Below, piece by piece: positions 7,636 to 13,477 of a stretch of DNA of 19,374 nucleotides. Position numbers and translations under genes: made by a program. The notes under the pieces were generated by a model. It was not told the DNA's origin, did not search any database, and worked only from the letters and a program-made list of their open reading frames with translations. Each line of letters begins with the position of its first letter. Position 1 is the first letter of the stretch. This DNA comes from Opitutia bacterium (GTDB lineage Bacteria; Verrucomicrobiota; Verrucomicrobiia; Opitutales; UBA953), in contig CANCLV010000017.1 of assembly GCA_947378905.1 (NCBI GenBank), positions 1 through 19,374 of the forward strand, in the 5' to 3' direction.

Positions 7636-8142
7636 ATGAAATTGATAAAAAAATTTGTAGGCGGACATCAAGAGCCTCCCGCACGATCCGATTTTAAAAA
7701 AATAATTATTAGTGCTGTAATCGTGGGTCTGGTTATTGCTGGCCTAAGATATCTTGATGGCGAAATCGGAACGATGCTCCTGCTTGGTACATTCGGCGCT
7801 ACCAGCTTACTTGTCTTCGTATACCCTGATTCTCCCGTTAGCCAGCCGCGCAGTGTCCTAGGTGCTCATATCATCGGAGCAACTATGGGGTTATTGTGTT
7901 TAAAATTTATCGGACCGCAGTGGTGGAGCCTTGGCATCGCCGTCGGATTAACAGTGCTGTTCATGAAACTCCTTCGAGTGGTACATCCACCCGCTACCTC
8001 CAACTCGATCGTCGTTTTTTTAACTAACCCAACTTGGTTTTTTCTGGTCTGCCCCACCATCGCCGGTGCTTTCGTGATCATATTTTTAGCATTATTTTAT
8101 CACAATATATCTCGTGAGAGTAATTGGCCCAACTACTGGTAA
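7636..8142 (+). CDS. HPP-family integral membrane protein
   Basis: A 168-residue protein with four to five hydrophobic segments (about 21-38, 45-62, 75-91, 97-113 and 133-155). It carries the family motif in LRVVHPPATSNSIVVF (HPP at 117-119) and the upstream conserved segment VSQPRSVLGAHIIGATMG (68-85). HPP proteins are poorly characterised; a chloroplast relative in Arabidopsis and a cyanobacterial relative have been linked to nitrite transport, so anion transport is a reasonable but unproven guess. The gene starts 37 bases after the binding-protein stop and ends 5 bases before the RidA ATG. With glnB upstream this is consistent with a nitrogen context. A weak GAAG precedes the ATG. Confidence 0.85.
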   Translation: MKLIKKFVGGHQEPPARSDFKKIIISAVIVGLVIAGLRYLDGEIGTMLLLGTFGATSLLVFVYPDSPVSQPRSVLGAHIIGATMGLLCLKFIGPQWWSLGIAVGLTVLFMKLLRVVHPPATSNSIVVFLTNPTWFFLVCPTIAGAFVIIFLALFYHNISRESNWPNYW

Positions 8143-8147
8143 ACTTT

Positions 8148-8606
8148 ATGAATCCTGAAAAAAACCTTCAAGAACTCGGACTATCCCTACCCCAGCCACC
8201 TGCCGCTGCAGGTGCTTACGTTCCCGCGGTACGGACGGGCAACCTTCTTTACTTAGCTGGCACTTTACCCATGCGTGACGGAAAAATTGTTTACGCGGGC
8301 AAGGTCGGCCAAGAAATCAATTTAGTGCAAGCGGCCGAAGCGGCTCAACTTTGCACCCTCAATGCCCTTGCTAATGCCAAGGCCGCTCTCGGATCACTCG
8401 ATGCGGTTGTCCGCGTCGTCATGGTCAACGGCTTCGTCAACGGAATCGACGGGTTTAGCGATAGTCCCAAAGTCCTGAATGGTGCCTCAGAGTTTTTATT
8501 AAAAGTCTTTGGCGATGCCGGTAAACACGCACGCGCCGCTGTTTCCGTCAACGGATTGCCTCTGGGTGCAGCCGTAGAAGTACAGATCGTATTAGAAGTC
8601 CGTTAA
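8148..8606 (+). CDS. RidA/YjgF/YER057c family protein (reactive imine/enamine deaminase)
   Basis: A 152-residue protein from the ATG at 8148 (a TTG at 8124 would overlap the preceding gene). RidA-type proteins hydrolyse reactive enamine/imine intermediates, such as those from PLP enzymes, to keto acids and ammonia. Conserved blocks are GNLLYLAGTLPMRDGKI, AAEAAQLCTLNALANAKAAL, VNGFVNGIDGFSDSPKVLNG, and GKHARAAVSVNGLPLGAAVE, with the substrate-carboxylate arginine in HARAAV. The length (about 150 rather than 125-130) and the VNGFVN and NGASEFL segments point to a longer Rid subgroup rather than archetypal RidA, so the exact substrate is open. It is the last gene of the rightward group. Its stop is 1 base from the stop of the opposing tolA-like gene. 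Confidence 0.9.
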   Translation: MNPEKNLQELGLSLPQPPAAAGAYVPAVRTGNLLYLAGTLPMRDGKIVYAGKVGQEINLVQAAEAAQLCTLNALANAKAALGSLDAVVRVVMVNGFVNGIDGFSDSPKVLNGASEFLLKVFGDAGKHARAAVSVNGLPLGAAVEVQIVLEVR

Positions 8607-8607
8607 A

Positions 8608-9372
8608 TCAAAAATCGCTCAGCGTAACACTGGTTAAATCAATCTGGAATGACTTCTTTCCAGGGGGGCTTCCGCAATTACCGATTTGGCCGACCGCCTG
8701 CTTAACAATCGCAGCAATCTGAGTATTCTTTGGCTTATTAATCCAACTCGAGAAGCTTACATTACCTGCGGCATCGACACGTAAAACAACTCCACAAGTT
8801 CCAGAACTTAAATCTACCTCAGATGAAGCGAGACTTGTGAGAGCCGATTGAAAACGTGCCTTAACTTCGCCCGCATAAATTTGTAATTCACTGGCGCTAC
8901 CGCCTTCGCCGCCATTGTCACCCTTACCATAATTGCGTCCTGCTTTGACAGACACCCCACTAATCCCAGCGACTTTCGAAGAAGTTCCTTTTCCACCTTT
9001 AGAATTATTAAATTCGCTCAACGTTGTCTTCGAACTACTTTTGCTGGTCGCATTTTTCGAAGCTTGGGAACGAGTTGATTCACTTTTACTGGCGGATTCT
9101 TCTGTGTGTTTTTCGAAATCAAATTTCTTAATTTTAATAATAGAAATGCCTTTTTTAGTTCCCGTTTCCTGTCCTTGGGCAACGCCATCCGCTTTACCAA
9201 CTTCGCCAGGACGGCGACCGGGAATACCATTCAAATCAACCAAGAGAGGATCTACGGGTTCGAGCGACTTTCCCGACTGTCGAGATGCGTACCACGACGC
9301 ACCGACAAGCACAGCGACAATGCCCACGTGAACGGCGATTGAACCTATGACGCCTTTGCTGTCGCTTGCCAT
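8608..9372 (-). CDS. tolA: TolA/TonB-like periplasm-spanning energy-transduction protein
   Basis: A 254-residue protein with a single N-terminal membrane anchor (about 8-28, VIGSIAVHVGIVAVLVG), a long low-complexity linker (about 35-160) and a compact C-terminal domain. The linker is rich in Ser, Lys, Gly and Thr rather than the Pro/Lys of TonB or the Ala/Lys/Glu of TolA. The C-terminal domain starts YAGEVKARFQSAL and has TCGVVLRVDAAGNVSF and AAIVKQAVGQIG, close in layout to TolA domain III. Cys193 and Cys233 may form a disulfide, as the paired cysteines of E. coli TolA do. It is third in an operon after TolQ- and TolR-like genes (2-base gap), so it probably couples proton flow to outer-membrane constriction or transport. 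TonB is the main alternative. Confidence 0.72.
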   Translation of the reverse strand: MASDSKGVIGSIAVHVGIVAVLVGASWYASRQSGKSLEPVDPLLVDLNGIPGRRPGEVGKADGVAQGQETGTKKGISIIKIKKFDFEKHTEESASKSESTRSQASKNATSKSSSKTTLSEFNNSKGGKGTSSKVAGISGVSVKAGRNYGKGDNGGEGGSASELQIYAGEVKARFQSALTSLASSEVDLSSGTCGVVLRVDAAGNVSFSSWINKPKNTQIAAIVKQAVGQIGNCGSPPGKKSFQIDLTSVTLSDF

Positions 9373-9374
9373 CG

Positions 9375-9800
9375 TTAGCGAATTTCCGTGTCTAAGCCGA
9401 CTTTAGTCAGCCCCTTGGCCTTCGCTAAGGACATCACATCAATAATTTTTTGGTAAGGCAAAGTAGCATCACCACGAATACGAACGATGGGCTGCGCGGA
9501 CTCAGCCATCGCAGCAATCGTCGCAAATTCGCTCTCTAATTGTGATTTGGTTAAGGACTTGCCGCCCATGGTAAACAAACCATCACGGCCAATAGACACG
9601 AAACGATACTGTTGTTTGGTGTCCGCTGGTTTACCTGAACCTTTTTCAGCTTTTGGTAAATTAACGGCCGTAGTCTGCTCCAATACTGGAGTCGCGATCA
9701 TGAAAATAATGAGCAAACAAAAACATAAATCGAGCATGGGTGTGACGTTCAACTCATTCATCACATGCAGCCGATGGGGCTTAGAAAAAGAACGAGCCAT
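9375..9800 (-). CDS. tolR: ExbD/TolR-family proton-channel component
   Basis: A 141-residue inner-membrane protein with one N-terminal helix and a periplasmic domain. The helix contains NVTPMLDLCFCLLIIFM, with the proton-carrying aspartate at residue 24. After it comes ATPVLEQTTAVNLPKAE, and the C-terminal dimer-domain pattern is PYQKIIDVMSLAKAKGLTKV. The total length and the tail GLTKVGLDTEI resemble TolR more than ExbD. It works with the ExbB/TolQ protein to convert proton motive force into movement of TolA/TonB. It starts 3 bases after the TolQ-like stop and is followed after 2 bases by the TolA-like gene, which marks a tight operon. Confidence 0.9.
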   Translation of the reverse strand: MARSFSKPHRLHVMNELNVTPMLDLCFCLLIIFMIATPVLEQTTAVNLPKAEKGSGKPADTKQQYRFVSIGRDGLFTMGGKSLTKSQLESEFATIAAMAESAQPIVRIRGDATLPYQKIIDVMSLAKAKGLTKVGLDTEIR

Positions 9801-9803
9801 GAA

Positions 9804-10676
9804 CTATTGGGCGTCCTCCCATCCAGGAAGCGCGGTTGTCTGACTCGATGAATCGGCGGGTGTAACAGGTGTTGGAATTACTGGAGCAGGTGCTGGCGTG
9901 CTCACAGCTGGCCCTTGGGCGACTTGAGCAGCTCGGCGCAATGCTTCGCGTTCTTGTTGTTGTTCGAAATTAGCACGTGCCTCGCCTTCGAGTTCTAACT
10001 CAATGCGGTCTGCCAAAGTACTCGCAAAATTTTCTAACTCGGTGGACATAATTTTCACCTGCGTTAATAAATAATTATATCCAAATGTCGCAGGAATAGC
10101 GACCAATAGCCCGAGAGTTGTTGTAACCAATGCACCACAAACACCCGGCGCTAATTGAGCAATGCTGGCTTTTTCGGTAAGAGCACCAAACGTCACCATA
10201 ACACCCCAAACTGTTCCGAGTAGACCTAAGAATGGGCCACCGGAAACGAGCGAACTAAGCAGAACCATTTTATCTTCATATTTAACCATCGTGCGTGACA
10301 CGGCGCGTTGCAGGGCATTTTCGACGTGACCCATGCACATACGAACATCGGATTGTTTTACCAAACGTCCTTTGTGTCTTTGTACCGCAGAAATGGCTTC
10401 AGCTACTAAATATTCATAAGGAGAAAGATTCGTGCCTCCAGGGAAGTTCAGAGCGACGACGGAATTTTGGTCACGTAAGCGACGATCAAATCCGTGATTG
10501 CGACGACGAAGTTCTTGCACGTCGGACCACTTTTGAATCATTGCACCCCAACCAATAAATGAACAAATTACCAGAACGCCTGCTACGGCGAGACCAGGAC
10601 TGTCCATTTGTTTGAAATACCAAATCGCGCCTTTTTCAGTGTCGGCAAGTATCGCAGGAAGAATGGTTAAATACAT
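9804..10676 (-). CDS. tolQ: MotA/TolQ/ExbB proton-channel protein
   Basis: A 290-residue inner-membrane protein with three helices at about 27-45, 138-160 and 176-198. The hallmark segment GGPFLGLLGTVWGVMVTFGA (146-165) and TTTLGLLVAIPATFGYN (185-201) form the channel helices that surround the TolR/ExbD aspartate helix. APGVCGAL before the last helix and the ENFAS segment after it fit TolQ. Beyond about residue 230 there is a 60-residue extension, first charged and Gln/Glu/Arg-rich, then Pro/Ala-rich (about 255-275), which is longer than in TolQ or ExbB of E. coli. It is the first gene of the tolQRA-like operon and is divergent from the McsA-like gene across about 91 bases. Confidence 0.92.
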   Translation of the reverse strand: MYLTILPAILADTEKGAIWYFKQMDSPGLAVAGVLVICSFIGWGAMIQKWSDVQELRRRNHGFDRRLRDQNSVVALNFPGGTNLSPYEYLVAEAISAVQRHKGRLVKQSDVRMCMGHVENALQRAVSRTMVKYEDKMVLLSSLVSGGPFLGLLGTVWGVMVTFGALTEKASIAQLAPGVCGALVTTTLGLLVAIPATFGYNYLLTQVKIMSTELENFASTLADRIELELEGEARANFEQQQEREALRRAAQVAQGPAVSTPAPAPVIPTPVTPADSSSQTTALPGWEDAQ

Positions 10677-10702
10677 CGAACATTAGGCAATACGGACTTG
10701 GC

Positions 10703-10760
10703 TCGGCTTCAACCGAAAAGAAAGCCTCCGGCTTGTATTAGAAACAAAAAGTTCTATAGT
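10703..10760 (+). promoter_or_regulatory. Promoter of the McsA-like gene, apparently leaderless, with two short dyads
   Basis: TTGTAT (10733-10738) and TATAGT (10755-10760, five of six -10 matches) are spaced by 16 bases. A start site 7 bases after the -10 falls at 10767/10768, exactly on the GTG start codon, so the mRNA would have no leader. AAGCC-TCC-GGCTT (10722-10734) overlaps the -35 box and TCGG-6 nt-CCGA lies at 10703-10716; either could be an operator in this divergent region. No clear tolQ promoter was identified on the opposite strand. Confidence 0.5.
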
Positions 10761-10767
10761 CTTAGTC

Positions 10768-11256
10768 GTGGAACCCAGCCCTACCATTTGCACACATTGC
10801 AAAAAACCCTGCACACTTTTCATTACATTAGTGGCGGGCGGAAAGGCTATGACCTATTCGTGCTGTGCACACTGCCCGAGCGCCATGACATCCCCCCTGG
10901 CTGGCAGCCTACCCTCTCAAATCCTCGGTATTAAGCTGGATATACCGATGCCCAAAATCCAAGGCTCCTGCCCGTCCTGTGGCTTCCGCTGGGAGGATTT
11001 TGAACGCACTCACCGTATCGGCTGCCCCCAATGCTACGAAGCACATACGCAAGAACTCTTACCCACGCTTTCCCGTATCCAGCCTGGAATATCACACTCG
11101 GGTCGCCGTCCGCAACCTTCGGAAACCGATTTAAAGAATCGCCTCGAAAAGGCGAAAGCCGAACTCGCTGAAGCAGTTAAAAATGAAGAATTTGAAACTG
11201 CTGCAGCCTTGAGAGATCAGATTGCCGAACTGGGCTCGAAGGTTTCGATAAAATAA
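10768..11256 (+). CDS. McsA-like zinc-binding protein with UVR motif
   Basis: A 162-residue protein that aligns well by eye with McsA, the activator of the McsB protein-arginine kinase in Firmicutes. Four Cys clusters are present in the expected order: ICTHCKKPC near the N-terminus, SCCAHC, SCPSCGFRWEDFERTHRIG and GCPQCYEAH, which should bind zinc. ELLPTLSRIQPG and HSGRRP follow, as in McsA. The C-terminus is a UvrB/UvrC (UVR) helical hairpin, KNRLEKAKAELAEAVKNEEF followed by TAAALRDQIAEL. The GTG start is fixed because the first zinc cysteine is residue 8 and no usable start codon lies upstream in frame. No mcsB, clpC or ctsR is in the window. The role may be regulation of a Clp-type protease or metal stress; unproven here. 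Confidence 0.85.
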   Translation: MEPSPTICTHCKKPCTLFITLVAGGKAMTYSCCAHCPSAMTSPLAGSLPSQILGIKLDIPMPKIQGSCPSCGFRWEDFERTHRIGCPQCYEAHTQELLPTLSRIQPGISHSGRRPQPSETDLKNRLEKAKAELAEAVKNEEFETAAALRDQIAELGSKVSIK

Positions 11257-11306
11257 TCTTTGCCTTCCGCATTGCTCGTAAGCCAAGTATTACCAATCTT
11301 CGGCTT

Positions 11307-12080
11307 ATGATTTCAGCTCCCACGGTTCTTGTTACCAATGACGATGGCATCGGAGCTGCCTTCTTTCAGAATTTAGTTCGCGCCTGCGTTAAACAGGGGT
11401 TTCACGTTTGGGTTGCAGCACCCTCTGGCGAAAGAAGTTGGATCGGACGTGCATTCAGTCGCCATCGCGAAGTCACAGTTTCAGCTTATCCAAACTGCGG
11501 ACATGAAGCATGGGCTATTGATGGTACACCTTCCGACTGCGTAAATATCGCCCTAGGAAATCTCTTAAAAAAGAAACCCGATGTTGTACTTTCGGGCATG
11601 AATATTGGGTTCAACGCTACGATGCCCTTGTGCCTAAGTTCGGGCACGCTTGCTGGTGCAACCGAAGGAAGTGCTTGGGGTCTTCCGTCAGTAGCCTGCT
11701 CATTCGACTTAGAACAAAGTATTTTTGAAGCCGTGCATCGTAATCCGAGCGTCTGCCCCAGCAGCATTCAACCTCACCTCGATGCCGCGTGCGATCACGC
11801 TGCCGCATTTGCTAAAAGTTTAGTCGGCAAACCTATGACTGGTTTACATGTTCATAGTCTAAATTATCCCAGCAAGGTAACCGCAGAAACGAAAGTTAAG
11901 AAAACAATTCCTGCACTTGTCCGACACAGTTCACTCTTTAAACCATCAGCCCTCGGTTACAGTTTTGCGTGGAGCGACGGTGAAGTCATCAGCGCAGGAA
12001 AAGAAACTGATCTAACCGCCATTGAAGACGGCTTTATCAGTCATACGATTTTTGATTTCGGCCAAGTCAGCCGACTCTAA
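11307..12080 (+). CDS. surE: 5'/3'-nucleotidase SurE
   Basis: A 257-residue metal-dependent nucleoside monophosphatase of the SurE fold, linked to nucleotide salvage and stationary-phase survival. The N-terminal metal site is VLVTNDDGIG (Asp12/Asp13). The middle has AWAIDGTPSDCVNIAL and VLSGMNIGFNA, and the end of the core is SSGTLAGATEGSAWGLPSVA. The usual phosphate-binding segment, written NRSG or similar in most SurE proteins, reads GERSWIGRAFSRH here. The loop before SGT is also altered (NATMPLCLSSGT instead of a tyrosine-containing loop), so substrate preference may differ. It lies 50 bases after the McsA-like gene on the same strand. Its stop is 3 bases from the stop of the opposing membrane gene. 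Confidence 0.9.
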   Translation: MISAPTVLVTNDDGIGAAFFQNLVRACVKQGFHVWVAAPSGERSWIGRAFSRHREVTVSAYPNCGHEAWAIDGTPSDCVNIALGNLLKKKPDVVLSGMNIGFNATMPLCLSSGTLAGATEGSAWGLPSVACSFDLEQSIFEAVHRNPSVCPSSIQPHLDAACDHAAAFAKSLVGKPMTGLHVHSLNYPSKVTAETKVKKTIPALVRHSSLFKPSALGYSFAWSDGEVISAGKETDLTAIEDGFISHTIFDFGQVSRL

Positions 12081-12083
12081 AAA

Positions 12084-12689
12084 TCAATGGGCGTCGTCGT
12101 GCTGTGACTGATTTTCACCCTTGAATAATAAGGGTAAAATCAAAACTAAACCTAAGATTCCAGCGGGCGCCCAAGTCTTGGTCAACTCGTGGTGAGTTAA
12201 GAATGGCTCAAAGGCAACAAAACTAGCGTAGGCCACGCCGCCAACGATTGCGATGAATCCGAGAATCGTTGAAGCAGCGGCATCGTATGCGCGACGGAGT
12301 AAAGCAATCGATAGAAAACCACTGAAGAATATCGCAGATAGAATGAGAAGGAAAATGGCGAATGGTGCCCAACCTTCAACGGCATGGTGATGAATTTTTT
12401 CGTGCTCTTTTTCTGCGGCCTCGAGACCCTTCGCACGGGCTTCTTCTGTCGCAGCCTTTTCGTCAAAAGCTTTTCCCTTAGAAGCTGCTTTTAATTTTGA
12501 GAATGTCTGGTCCTGTACTTTTTGTGCAATCGCTTGAGCCTCTTCGTGAGCACCGGAAGCTGGCAGCGTATTCGTCATAAAACCAAAACTTAACCAAGAT
12601 ATCGCCGAAAAAACGACGGTAAGGAAAATCAAGTTAACGATTAAGCCCACACGGCTAAGAGGTTTAGTTAAATCGAGTGAGAAGATCAT
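12084..12689 (-). CDS. Uncharacterised four-helix membrane protein with charged loop and His-rich tail
   Basis: I do not recognise this 201-residue protein. It has an N-terminal hydrophobic helix (about 13-35), a long charged Ala/Glu/Lys-rich region (about 47-103, likely helical or coiled coil) ending in EKIHHHAVEG, and three more hydrophobic helices (about 108-130, 140-160 and 174-189). The tail ends in ENQSQHDDAH. The topology leaves the charged stretch on the opposite side of the membrane from the N-terminus. Histidines cluster at 100-102, 166-167 and in the tail, which could bind metal, but no known motif is matched. It is a single gene facing away from the HAD phosphatase (57 bases between starts) and tail to tail with surE. 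Start ATG has GAGAAG about 3 bases before it, too close for an ideal site. Confidence 0.75.
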   Translation of the reverse strand: MIFSLDLTKPLSRVGLIVNLIFLTVVFSAISWLSFGFMTNTLPASGAHEEAQAIAQKVQDQTFSKLKAASKGKAFDEKAATEEARAKGLEAAEKEHEKIHHHAVEGWAPFAIFLLILSAIFFSGFLSIALLRRAYDAAASTILGFIAIVGGVAYASFVAFEPFLTHHELTKTWAPAGILGLVLILPLLFKGENQSQHDDAH

Positions 12690-12730
12690 GGGAATGTCGA
12701 AATAAGTAGGGCCTAAACGCTTTTCTTCAA

Positions 12731-12744
12731 TTCCAAACTTGGAA
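12731..12744. repeat. Short inverted repeat in a divergent intergenic region
   Basis: TTCCAA and TTGGAA are separated by AC, immediately upstream of the HAD phosphatase ATG and within the 57-base gap between divergent genes. It could be an operator acting on either gene or chance; no other copy was noticed in the window. Confidence 0.25.
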
Positions 12745-12746
12745 AG

Positions 12747-13433
12747 ATGGCCAATAACGTCTCAGTTATTCCAAGCATGTCAGCTCCACTTCCCGAAACC
12801 GTATTATTCGACCTCGATGGCACCCTCGTGGATAACTTTGAGGGCATCCATCAGTGCTATAATGATGTTATGAAACTCATGGGCCTACCGGGTGTGAGCT
12901 ACGAACAGATTCGTAGAGCGGTCGGTGGCTCCGTCAATATCACCGTACAAAAATTGGCCGGCGAAGATAATGCTGCCGTCGCCACTAAACTTTTCCGTGA
13001 ACATTTCCCTTCGGTCATGCTGAAAGGGCTAAAGACTTATGCTGGCTGCGAAGAGATTCTTGAGGGTCTTAAGGCCCGCGGAGTGCGTACCGCAGTTTAC
13101 ACCAATAAAGATGATACTAACTCAAAAAAAATCATGAGTTACCTCAAAATTGATCATCTCGTCGACGGAGTCTTCGGAACCAATGTCCATCCTTGGCGCA
13201 AGCCCCAACCTGAGTTCACTCATTTCGTCACGAGCACGCTCGGCGCCAAAGCTCAAAAGACGATTATGATAGGTGATTCACCTTTTGATATCGAAACCGC
13301 TAGAAACGGTAAACTAGCGGCGATCCATTGTGTAGCAACGGGCAGCCATACAGTGGAGGAGCTCTTACCGTACAGCCCAGATACTGTACACATTGACCTA
13401 CCCGCCTTACAAAAATCCGTCTTTGGTTTTTAA
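12747..13433 (+). CDS. HAD-superfamily hydrolase, phosphoglycolate-phosphatase-like
   Basis: A 228-residue HAD subfamily I phosphatase with all four motifs. Motif I is LFDLDGTLVDN (nucleophile Asp22, acid/base Asp24), motif II is the threonine in AVYTNKDD, motif III is the lysine in RKPQPE, and motif IV is GDSPFDIETA. A helical cap lies between motifs I and II, beginning about GIHQCYNDVMKLMGLPG, as in Gph and beta-phosphoglucomutase-like enzymes. Phosphoglycolate (salvaged from DNA repair) is the commonest substrate for this type, and the next gene encodes a repair helicase, but the substrate is not proven. An in-frame ATG at 12777 would remove ten residues and is an equally plausible start. 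The recD2 ATG follows after 44 bases. Confidence 0.88.
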   Translation: MANNVSVIPSMSAPLPETVLFDLDGTLVDNFEGIHQCYNDVMKLMGLPGVSYEQIRRAVGGSVNITVQKLAGEDNAAVATKLFREHFPSVMLKGLKTYAGCEEILEGLKARGVRTAVYTNKDDTNSKKIMSYLKIDHLVDGVFGTNVHPWRKPQPEFTHFVTSTLGAKAQKTIMIGDSPFDIETARNGKLAAIHCVATGSHTVEELLPYSPDTVHIDLPALQKSVFGF

Positions 13434-13477
13434 GGTTTTGTTTCGCCCACGAGACTAAGCAGTGATTGGCTATAACT

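Noticed and set aside
8933..9331. 132-codon plus-strand frame opposite the TolA-like gene
   Set aside because: It lies wholly over a low-complexity linker, whose repeated codons create open antisense frames; no domain is seen.
9394..9416. Hairpin-like GCCGAC-TTTA-GTC resembling the ilvC and glnB terminator cores
   Set aside because: It lies inside the end of the tolR-like coding region, is imperfect and has no T-run.
10698..10934. Alternative plus-strand frame overlapping the start of the McsA-like gene
   Set aside because: The frame with ordered zinc cysteines and UVR hairpin is clearly the coding one.
12052..12087. Possible bidirectional terminator at the end of surE (TCGGC-7-GCCGA inside TGATTT/AAATCA)
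   Set aside because: The outer arms pair only with a five-base bulge and neither strand has a T-run after the stem. The inner stem is coding.
13471..13476. TATAAC as a -10 box for recD2
   Set aside because: It ends 1 base before the ATG, so the transcript would start inside the coding region, and no -35 lies at normal spacing.
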